A program made the translations under genes and the position numbers. A DNA stretch of 64,000 bases, from NCBI GenBank assembly GCA_032622095.1, contig CP136065.1:111457195-111521194 (forward strand), read 5' to 3'. Position 1 is the first letter of the stretch; the number at the start of each line of letters is the position of its first letter. The stretch is from Siphonodentalium dalli. Its lineage: Eukaryota; Mollusca; Scaphopoda; Gadilida; Siphonodentaliidae. The notes beneath the pieces were generated by a model. That model made no database searches, had not been told where the DNA came from, and worked only from the letters and a program-made list of their open reading frames with translations. Shown in pieces: positions 19,460 through 29,537 of the stretch.

Positions 19460-22400
19460 ATGGATAAACTTCACATAGCCTCTTTAAATGCGTGCGGTCT
19501 TCGCAATACTAAGACTATTCTGGCCCTTAAGTATCTCTTCCTTTTTGATAGGGTCGACGTGCTTTTCCTTCAGGAAACGCACGTCGACGACTATCAACTT
19601 GGACAGGACCTACAATATAAATTAGATTGCAAAGGTTTTTGGTCCTATGGTACTAACCGCTCATGCGGCACGGTGATTTTTATTCGAAATTCCCTAAAAC
19701 ACACCGTGATTAAATCTTTTTCGGATATGGAGGGCCGCTGCGCGGGCGTCGATGTCGACGTCTCCGGAGTGGCTTTCCGTTTCCTTTCCTTTTATGGTCC
19801 TCAAGCACACGATCAAAATCGCGACCTTATTTTCCAATCTTTACTCCCCCATTTAGTCACCAGCCGATCAGTCATTTTAGGTGGGGATTTTAATTTTATA
19901 GTTCATCCAAAATACGACAAAATTGGTGGCCGGACCCTTGTTCCCGCCTATGCTAAAGAATGGCACAAAAAATTTATGGATTTTGGCCTCGTTGATTTTT
20001 ATCGGCATGGTAACCCTACCACTGTCCATACTACTCGTCATAGCGCAACTGTCCATACGCGCCTGGACAAATTTTATATCTCCCGATCTCTGCTGACCGA
20101 CCCCCCCAACTATTCTTCCCAAACTTTCCCCCACTCTGATCACGATGTCATTAGTATTTTTTTCACATCGATCCCCCGATCCGCTATTGGCCCCGGATAT
20201 TGGAAGGCCAACATTTCCCTTTTTCTTGATCCTGATTTCAAGTCTGATTTCTGTACCTTTTGGTATGATCGCACCGCTTCTGTGTCTGGCATTCATGTCA
20301 CACCGGAGTGGTGGGATCAGATCAAGGCAGATATTAGAGCTTTTATTCAGAATTATGCCAATATTAAGGCATCAAATACTAGAGCTTCCCTTCGAAAATT
20401 GGAACGAGAATACAAACTTTTACTTCAGGCTGAGCACTTACATCCTGGCAGATATGCAGACCAGCTCGCCCCTCTTCGTGTTAGCATCCAATCCTTTCAT
20501 GCTCGGAACGCTGAGGGTGCTTATATCCGTTCGCGCTCAAATGTTTTAAATTCCCATGACGGTTCTGCCCAATTTTTCCATTCCCTAGAACGCTCGCGCA
20601 GTGCCAAAAAAATTATTACTTCCGTCACCACTGCTGGTACGACCTATACTTCGACTTCCGATATTTTAACTCAATTTACGGCCTTTTGGTCTCAGCTCTT
20701 CACCAAAGCGGACACCGATTCTCAAGCTGCTGATTCTTTTCTAACTGACCTACATAACTTGTCTGTCCCAGACGCGGACCTCTGTGAAGCCACTCTTCGT
20801 GTTGAAGAATTACACACTGCGCTATTTGACATGTCTTCCGGCAAATCCCCCGGCTCGGATGGCCTCCCTGCAGAATTTTACAAGACTTTTGCCCCACAAA
20901 TTTTACCTCGATTATTACAGCTTTACAACAACTGCTTTCACGATAAACTTCCTTTTTCACAGCGGACATCGCTTATTACTATGCTCCCTAAAGACCCAGC
21001 TCATCCTGAAATTGTGTCTAATTATAGGCCCATTAGCCTTCTTAATGTTGATTACAAAATTTTATCTAAATCCCTTTGTAACCGACTTAAATTGGTCATT
21101 TCTTCTATAGTCCAAGAAGATCAAACGTGTGGAGTTCCGGGACGCACTATCATGGATAATTTACATTTACTTCGGAATATTCAAGACTATTGTAAACAGA
21201 AAAATCTCCCATGCGCCTTCGTTAGCCTCGATCAACAGAAGGCATTCGATCGAGTTGATCATGATTATTTATTCCGCACCCTTTCTTCCTTTGGCTTTGG
21301 GCCCAACTTTATCTCTTGGGTCCGTCTTTTATATACTGACATTTCTTCTAGTCTTTATATCAACCAACACACTTCCGACCCCTTTCCAGTAACTCGGTCA
21401 GTCCGCCAGGGATGCAGTCTTTCCCCGCTTTTATATATCTTGTGCTTAGAACCCCTGCTACATCACTTTCGCAATAACCCCTCGATCACCGGGCTAACTG
21501 TGCCCGGTGCTCCGACCCCCTTTAAAACTACAGCGTATGCTGATGACGTGACCTTAATACTTACTACCGATGCCTCCATCGGAGCCGCATTACAAACGAT
21601 CGATCGTTATGGCTCAGCGTCCGGTGCTCGGCTCAACTTAACTAAATCGGTTGGGTTATTTATCGGTCGCTGGAGTCGTCGTACGGACACTCCGTACGGT
21701 CTCCAGTGGTCCGCTTCCCACAAAATATTAGGCCTGCTTTTTGGTTCGGCAGTAACTACCGATGACCATTTCCACAACTTATTTCAGAAATTTTCTAAAA
21801 CTTTACAATTTGGTCGCACCGTCAATTTAGCTCAATTCACCAAAGCCTCGTATCTCAATGTCTATTGCTTTAGCAAACTATGGTATTACGCGTCTATCGT
21901 TCCTTTGTCCGCCCATTATATTCGGCTTTTTCAGAGAGCAGCTTTTCGTTTTTTTTGGTCTACTTTAATTGAGCCCCTCCCGCGGTCTTTACTTTATGCA
22001 CCGAAAAGTGCAGGAGGTGCCGATATTGTTAATTTACAAAGTAAATGCAATACCCTCCTCCTTCGTCACATCCAACGGTTGCTGACCAACCCCACCGCTC
22101 GATGGTCCGTTTTTGCTATATATTGGATAGGGTTCCATCTCCGGGAATACGTCCCCGCTTTCGCTGCTCATAGCATCGCGCACTGTGATCCGGCGTATAT
22201 CCCCCCTTTTATCTGTCTTGCTTGCGTGCTTTCGCAGCCTTTCGTGATCTTCCCGATTTTCCCCAACTGCCCACCATCGATTCAAAAATTATTTATCACC
22301 ATTTACTGAAGCCCATTATTACTGCCCCGCCCCTTACCATTCGTTTTCCTAAACTACCTTTTACTTTGCTCTGGATGAACCTCCATAACGAACATGTAGA

Positions 22401-22953
22401 TCCGGCTCTTCGTGGGCTCCTTTATCGGGTTATCCATGGCGTTTTATTCACGAGACTTCGCATTAAGCACTTCACTGCAGAATTCCCTTATGTTAACTGT
22501 ACTTTATGTAATAAATTTCCAGAGGACCTACAACATCTCTTCGTCGATTGCGAAGTGGTTCAACCCTTATGGGATTTCATATTTACATGGATCAATAATC
22601 TTATACCCGGTAATAAATTCCGACCACATTTAGGTCATATCCGATTCCTTATAGTCCGCGCTCGAAATTCTTCACATCGCGCTCTGGCTCTTATCTTAAT
22701 TACCGAGGCCATTGCAGCAATTTGGTATACCAGAAATCCTTTACATTGTGTTCAGCGCCGGCTTAGTTATCATGTAACTACCCGGATAGTCCACCCGCCA
22801 CATATCCTCATTTTGGCCTTTTTATCACGGCTTCGAACCCGCGTTTTAATAGATCATCATCGGCTGTCCAGTAATAGTTTCGCCGAATTATGGCTCCTTT
22901 CCCCAGACATATGTACTCTTGATGACGATGATTTAGTAACCTTCTCATTTTAA
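19460..22953 (+). pseudogene. H4A-2 ORF2: APE-RT with one frameshift near the C-terminal domain
   Basis: Starts at ATG 19460 and runs through APE and RT (YADDVTLIL intact). At about 22200 one T is missing relative to the other copies (TATATCCCCCC for TATATTCCCCCC). The original frame then ends at 22309, and the true C-terminal part continues in the next frame to 22953, including the CCHC (CTLCNKFPEDLQHLFVDC). A real inactivating deletion or a homopolymer-adjacent sequencing error are both possible. Differences from H4A-1 include RTSPFRLS, MEGRCAGV and AHDQNRDLIFQS. Confidence 0.88.
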
Positions 22954-23817
22954 CTCCATTCTTCTCTTTACCCCTGTTTATATGTCTGTATGCTTAATTT
23001 CTTCATTTCAGGTACTTGCTGTGTCCTGGTACACATATACCTTAATTGTTTTCCTTAGTTTCTCGTTTCAGGCAGTTTCTGTGCGCTCGGTCCACATATG
23101 TCTTTTTATATCTTATTTAGACCTTCTTCCTCCTTAACTATCTATCTTACTTGCTGCCCCCCCCCCCCGTTTCTAACCCCCCGATCCGTCTCTGATTAAT
23201 GTGCCTGCCTGCTGGTTTTCAACTCACGGCGTGCCGGGCTGGGCGGTGTGACCCGTTCACGGCACATGTCGTTCAGCCGGGTGCTTCGTGCGTGACCCGC
23301 TTCCAATTCTTACATAATATTATTGCTCTAAATGCTTTCGACTACGCCCGTGCGTATGGTTACTTTTATTAGGTCACTTGTACTCTTACTTTTCATTGTC
23401 TCTTTCCATTTTCTCTTCTGTCTGTTACTTGTACTATTATGCTTCTCATTTTCTTTCCTTCTTCCTTCTTTCCTCCCTTTCTTTTATTGTTGTTTATTCC
23501 TTTTCTTCCTTTATTGTTATGCATTATTCCATTTTCGTATTTAATTCTTTTTTGTCTCGTTTCAGTTACGTACATCATTTTTCTATTTTTCAAACTTGTT
23601 GCCTTAATATTATTTTTATTAAAGTTCTGCCAGTTCAAAAGATGACCCGTAAAAGAGGCCGAGTGCCCACGTTTTTTGTTTTATTTTCATCGAGGGTCCA
23701 GGCGACTGTGATGATCCGGTTAATTATTGCTCGTTGACCACGTTATTATTTCCCGTACATTCCATCCTGGCTCGGTACTGGTTTGTGGTCCCGTGAGCTC
23801 TAAGACCAGACTGAGTC

Positions 23818-24159
<342 letters not shown>

Positions 24160-24195
24160 ACACCCGAAAGATCGGAAGCACAGCTTCAAACAAAC

Positions 24196-24211
24196 GGCCC
24201 TTTTCAGGGCC
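24196..24211 (+). terminator. Histone mRNA 3' stem-loop (H4, unit 2)
   Basis: GGCCCTTTTCAGGGCC then ACCAAA. Confidence 0.95.
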
Positions 24212-24815
24212 ACCAAATTATTTTAAAGAGATACTTTAAAAATTGCTGTACAGCAAAAATAACACGCCATGTTAATACAATTTTAGTATATACATGAAAG
24301 GCACATAAAGGAGTGAGTGAGTGAGCGAGCGAGCGAGCGAGCGAGTGAAGGATGGAAACGTGCTCATAAAAGTTTACTAAATACAATTTTTTTTTCGAAC
24401 ACTGCACTATGTTAGTTTAGTTCTATATATATAGACAAACTGCATAGTAACTGAAATGTGTATGGACGTGTGACCTAACTTTTAATCACTTGTTACATCT
24501 TCATCAGGGAATTGGGCTATATTCCACAATTAAGCATTCAATATTCAAACAAGCTCATTCCCGTTATTATTATTTTTTACACACATTTCTGACAGCTACT
24601 TTGTTGCCATGCCCCCCACATATACGGGGCATGTTCTTATATACTTGATCCCAATAAATGCTATGTGCACTTTAGTTGGGATATTTGCTTATATTTTTAT
24701 TCAGTTCAGTTCCCTTCCTTTTCATGGTTATTCGTGAATTCCTCATTGTCCCTAACCCACAGTGATTCGAATAGTTTAGCAATTCTAATAGTTTATCTTT
24801 TTGGAAAATTTGGGT
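24212..24815. other. H4-H2B tail-to-tail spacer, unit 2
   Basis: No gene. The GTGA/GAGC microsatellite is shorter here (24312-24348), and the CATGCCCC/GGGGCATG inverted repeat is retained. Confidence 0.8.
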
Positions 24816-24831
24816 GGCCCTGAAAAGGGCC
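24816..24831 (-). terminator. Histone mRNA 3' stem-loop (H2B, unit 2)
   Basis: The minus strand reads GGCCCTTTTCAGGGCC then ACCCAAAT. Confidence 0.95.
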
Positions 24832-24860
24832 GTTTGTGTGTAAAGCTGTAAGTGAACAGT

Positions 24861-25232
24861 TTACTTGCTGCTGGTGTACTTCGTGACGGCCTTGGTGCCC
24901 TCAGAGACGGCGTGCTTGGCCAATTCACCTGGGAGAAGAAGTCTGACGGCGGTCTGGACCTCTCTGGAGGTGATGGTGGATCGTTTGTTGTAGTGGGCCA
25001 ATCGGGAGGCCTCAGCTGCGATCCTCTCGAAAATGTCGTTGACAAAGCTGTTCATGATGGACATGGCTTTGCTGCTGACACCGGTGTCTGGGTGTACCTG
25101 TTTCAAGACTTTGTAGATGTAGATTCCGTAGGATTCCTTCCTTTTTCGGTGCCTCTTCTTGGTGCCGGTCGTTGACGCCTTCTGGGTCTTGGTGGCCTTT
25201 TTGGCTCCTTTGCTTCCTGCTTTGGGTGGCAT
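24861..25232 (-). CDS. H2B: Histone H2B, unit 2
   Basis: 123 aa, identical protein to unit 1, with intact divergent promoter and 3' stem-loop. No sign of damage. Confidence 0.97.
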   Translation of the reverse strand: MPPKAGSKGAKKATKTQKASTTGTKKRHRKRKESYGIYIYKVLKQVHPDTGVSSKAMSIMNSFVNDIFERIAAEASRLAHYNKRSTITSREVQTAVRLLLPGELAKHAVSEGTKAVTKYTSSK

Positions 25233-25537
25233 CGTGAAACGAGATGAAAATTATTTTACTTGACGAAATGTCGAGAAAATATGGATCGCCGGCAGAAACC
25301 GTTTTCTTTTATATCGCGAGTGCGCTCTAACGCGGATCAAACATAGCCCCCAGTTACTATTTTAAGCACACAAAGCTTCAGTTTTTAAACACGGACTTCG
25401 GCGAAAGCACATTATTGGCTCATTTATGTAGGTCGATCCGCAAAGGAGTATAAATTTCCTACCCACCCCTCGGAGATTTAATTGTGGAGATTTAATTTTC
25501 CATTTGTCGAATTTCGTACGCTAGAAAATACACAATT
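25233..25537. promoter_or_regulatory. Divergent H2B/H2A promoter, unit 2
   Basis: Uninterrupted. It differs from unit 1 by one base just upstream of H2A (CGTACGCTAG for CGTACACTAG). Both TATA boxes are present. Confidence 0.8.
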
Positions 25538-25912
25538 ATGTCTGGACGTGGCAAAGGTGGCAAAGTAAAGGGAAAGGCAAAGTCCCGATCATCAAGGGCT
25601 GGACTCCAGTTCCCAGTCGGAAGAATTCACCGTCTGTTGAGAAAAGGCAACTATGCTGAGCGAGTCGGTGCCGGAGCTCCAGTCTACTTGGCTGCAGTTC
25701 TCGAATACCTCGCAGCTGAGGTTCTCGAGTTGGCAGGAAACGCCGCTCGTGACAACAAGAAGAGCAGAATCATCCCAAGACATCTGCAGCTTGCCATCAG
25801 AAACGACGAGGAATTGAACAAACTGTTGTCTGGTGTGACCATCGCCCAGGGTGGTGTTCTGCCAAACATCCAGGCTGTCCTCCTCCCCAAGAAATCTCAG
25901 AGCAGCAAGTAA
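25538..25912 (+). CDS. H2A: Histone H2A, unit 2
   Basis: 124 aa, identical protein to units 0, 1 and 3, with intact promoter and stem-loop. Confidence 0.97.
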   Translation: MSGRGKGGKVKGKAKSRSSRAGLQFPVGRIHRLLRKGNYAERVGAGAPVYLAAVLEYLAAEVLELAGNAARDNKKSRIIPRHLQLAIRNDEELNKLLSGVTIAQGGVLPNIQAVLLPKKSQSSK

Positions 25913-25943
25913 ACAGTTTGCTACTCAAACACAACAACAAAAC

Positions 25944-25959
25944 GGCCCTTTTCAGGGCC
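25944..25959 (+). terminator. Histone mRNA 3' stem-loop (H2A, unit 2)
   Basis: GGCCCTTTTCAGGGCC then ACCCAAAT. Confidence 0.95.
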
Positions 25960-26520
25960 ACCCAAATTTTCCAAAAAGATAAACTATTACAAAATTGCTA
26001 TATTAGATTAGATAACAATAAATATATATGTATAAGCGCAAGCAAACAATTGCAAGTCAGGAAAATAAGGGGGAGGGACTGGGTGTGTGTGGTATGTGTA
26101 GAGAGAGAGCTTGACATGTATAACATTACGTGTGATTCAATGTGTTAGAGACATAGTATTTACTTGTTTTGGGTACGTGAAACTGATCAGTTAGTATCCA
26201 GGCGCGATGCCAACTGGAGGAATATAGCATTTTACTAAAATCTCAAGCAAATCGATCGTGCCACTCCATAGAAAACATCGTCTGAACTACGCTCAATTGT
26301 AAATATTTACTATTCGATTCGGGGCGCATCTGTTGGCGATAAACTAACCAAAACGATTCCCCCACCAAGAGTCACTGCATTTAATTAGTATATAAGAACG
26401 ACGGTGTGTCTTGTCAATTTGGATAAATATTTGTAAAAATTACTACTGTGAACAATATTATTTTCCATTTATTGTTGATCACCATATCGGAGTGTTTCAC
26501 ATCACTTTAATATTAAGAGA
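25960..26520. other. Truncated H2A-to-H4 spacer, unit 2
   Basis: It keeps the orphan TATA (26389-26396) but ends abruptly at TTAAGAGAGT inside the first arm of the small hairpin. The minisatellite, microsatellite, the whole H4 promoter and the 5' part of H4A (5' UTR and most of ORF1) are deleted. The junction to H4A ORF1 shares AGT. Confidence 0.85.
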
Positions 26521-26680
26521 GTTTCGGAATCGGACAGTCCTCTGTCCCCTGCCATTTACCGTATGGAAGTGATGGACACTCGCGCGGTTGGGGGGGGGCA
26601 GTAAGCGACAGCATGAGGGTGACGAGGAACGTCACCCTCCTGCCAAGTTGAATGTGCGGGAAGGCCCAGCACCTGATTAA
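26521..26680 (+). pseudogene. H4A-3 ORF1 3' remnant
   Basis: The last 50 or so codons of ORF1 only. The G-run is nine bases, which would shift the tail frame; the canonical stop is at 26678-26680. No start codon and no zinc knuckle. Confidence 0.8.
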
Positions 26681-26929
26681 TGTGTTTTAATATGATTGTG
26701 TATATTTATTCTCTTCGACCCTCGCTAACGTCCCTGATTTTCCCTTTTGCCTTCTGGATATATTGTGTTGCCTTTTTCTTCACGACCTCTCGCTTTTCCT
26801 CTGATTTTTGCACCTGCCCACCGACTCAACTTTACGCCAGATCCATTGGGGACTGGCTGTTCTTTGTGTCTTTCTGTATCTATTTATGTGTCCCTTGTCT
26901 CGTTTCGTACCTCACCTTTTCGACTTTCC

Positions 26930-28192
26930 ATGGATAAACTTCACATAGCCTCTTTAAATGCGTGCGGTCTTCGCAATACTAAGACTATTCTGGCCCTTAA
27001 GTATCTCTTCCTTTTTGATAGGGTCGACGTGCTTTTCCTTCAGGAAACGCACGTCGACGACTATCAACTTGGACAGGACCTACAATATAAATTAGATTGC
27101 AAAGGTTTTTGGTCCTATGGTACTAACCGCTCATGCGGCACGGTGATTTTTATTCGAAATTCCCTAAAACACACCGTGATTAAATCTTTTTCGGATATGG
27201 AGGGCCGCTGCGCGGGCGTCGATGTCGACGTCTCCGGAGTGGCTTTCCGTTTCCTTTCCTTTTATGGTCCTCAAGCACACGATCAAAATCGCGACCTTAT
27301 TTTCCAATCTTTACTCCCCCATTTAGTCACCAGCCGATCAGTCATTTTAGGTGGGGATTTTAATTTTATAGTTCATCCAAAATACGACAAAATTGGTGGC
27401 CGGACACTTGTTCCCGCCTATGCTAAAGAATGGCACAAAAAATTTATGGATTTTGGCCTCGTTGATTTTTATCGGCATGGTAACCCTACCACTGTCCATA
27501 CTACTCGTCATAGCGCAACTGTCCATACGCGCCTGGACAAATTTTATATCTCCCGATCTCTGCTGACCGACCCCCCCAACTATTCTTCCCAAACTTTCCC
27601 CCACTCTGATCACGATGTCATTAGTATTTTTTTCACATCGATCCCCCGATCCGCTATTGGCCCCGGATATTGGAAGGCCAACATTTCCCTTTTTCTTGAT
27701 CCTGATTTCAAGTCTGATTTCTGTACCTTTTGGTATGATCGCACCGCTTCTGTGTCTGGCATTCATGTCACACCGGAGTGGTGGGATCAGATCAAGGCAG
27801 ATATTAGAGCTTTTATTCAGAATTATGCCAATATTAAGGCATCAAATACTAGAGCTTCCCTTCGAAAATTGGAACGAGAATACAAACTTTTACTTCAGGC
27901 TGAGCACTTACATCCTGGCAGATATGCAGACCAGCTCGCCCCTCTTCGTGTTAGCATCCAATCCTTTCATGCTCGGAACGCTGAGGGTGCTTATATCCGT
28001 TCGCGCTCAAATGTTTTAAATTCCCATGACGGTTCTGCCCAATTTTTCCATTCCCTAGAACGCTCGCGCAGTGCCAAAAAAATTATTACTTCCGTCACCA
28101 CTGCTGGTACGACCTATACTTCGACTTCCGATATTTTAACTCAATTTACGGCCTTTTGGTCTCAGCTCTTCACCAAAGCGGACACCGATTCT
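26930..28192 (+). pseudogene. H4A-3 ORF2, N-terminal half (APE domain)
   Basis: From MDKLHIASLNACGLRN through the complete APE domain to the DTDS codons, then interrupted by Jk. The continuation is at 34558. The frame is open to 28237 through element sequence, giving an unrelated short tail. All visible APE residues (Glu of QETHV, GGDFN, SDHD) are retained. Confidence 0.88.
28179..28192. repeat. Left target-site duplication of Jk
   Basis: CGGACACCGATTCT, repeated exactly at 34544-34557. Confidence 0.92.
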
Positions 28193-28238
28193 GAGTTTGG
28201 AGTTTGGGTTTGGGAAGATCCCCCCGGGAAGATTTGAA

Positions 28239-28253
28239 AGGGCCGTAAGCCCT
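28239..28253 (-). other. 3'-terminal hairpin of Jk
   Basis: In element sense AGGGC, loop TTACG, GCCCT, followed by TTCAAATCTTCCCGGG. It lies about 45 nt from the element end. Conserved, with a compensatory C-G to G-C change, in Hf-3. Confidence 0.6.
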
Positions 28254-29537
28254 CTCCTACAACCCACGGTTGAGTGATATAGTGCCGCTGAAGAGCGTTT
28301 GTTGAGTTTGGTTGTGAGTGTTTCCTAGTCATTTGATGCTTGCTTGTGGAGTATGGGTTACATGCCACCCTGGCAGGAAGCAAAGCCCCCCCCCATTCCA
28401 AAAGCGGACCGGCGAGAAGACTTACCTTGATTGAAATACGAATTCTGTTAGTTTGACTAGGTTGATAGCTTTTTATTTAGTGATTTGTTGTAAACTAGTG
28501 TCCAAGTTGGTGCATGTTTGAACTCCGTTGCCTTAGTCTGTTATATTCAGGGCTTATACTACGGGCTCAACTCTAGGAAGGGTGTGCAATGCCGGCCGGT
28601 TGACTTAAGGTCGGTCGGGGCTCCCCAACTCTCGGTGGTGCAATGCCCGCCTTACACTCCTGTGTGAGTCTCAGAGCCCGTTGACCTGGTTGTGTTGTTG
28701 CACGGGTGAGGACGCAGCTGAGGCCAGACTGTTGGTGACATGTCTCTGAGGATTGGGTACCGACTGTTGTTGCTGGTGTTGTGTCTTCGTGTGTGTACGG
28801 GCGTGGTTGAGAACATGTGTTTAGATTTGCACACGTGGTTGCAAGTCAGTTTGATGGAGATTGTATTGATAGCTTATACTGCGACCACACATGCAAACAA
28901 CTAACAACGCATAAAGGCAGGCTCGCAATATTGTTGTGCCGGCCTGTACACATTGTATTTGGTGTGCGGAGTAATTCTGTGAGTTTTATATTAAGAGTTA
29001 GCAGGTTAGTCATTTTGAAAGAGATAATTACTCAATGGCTTATAATACGGCCACCAAAAGGGTATCTATGCCGCCCGAGGACATTCATCAGCGCCCAAGG
29101 AGCCATCTAGGGCCGGAGCCCGCTACCCTACGTTTTAATGTTAAGTTAGTCTTGTTAGACGGTCGATATTGCGGATGTTGCATACATGGGTTAGTACATA
29201 CCCAATAGGTTATTTAAGCTGAGTATAAGCAGTGGGTTTTATTGAGGGCTTGCTTTACTGCAGAGAGGACGTGGCCAATTCACTGTGATATCCTGTCGAT
29301 GAGCAGTACGTCTCATCGAGCCCTGTTGAAACATAATTCATAATTACATGTCTTCCTGGTGGGGTTGACTCGATAGTGTGATGTCTACTAGTATACTTAC
29401 TTTCCTTGTGATTGAACTGTGTTAGTAACTTGATCGACCTAGCGTTTTATGAGTTTTATGAGATAAGTCTATTTATTTATGTTGATTGGGAAGTGTTCGT
29501 TGGATTGGGGGAGTAAATGGCATGACCATTGAGGGGT

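Larger units (their letters stand above)
26521..28192 (+). mobile_element. H4A-3, left part (5'-deleted)
   Basis: Begins inside ORF1 (TTTCGGAATCGGACAG), reads through the inter-ORF region, then ORF2 from ATG 26930 to codon 421, where Jk is inserted. 28179-28192 (CGGACACCGATTCT) is the left Jk target duplication. The sequence is H4A-2-like in this part. Confidence 0.9.
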
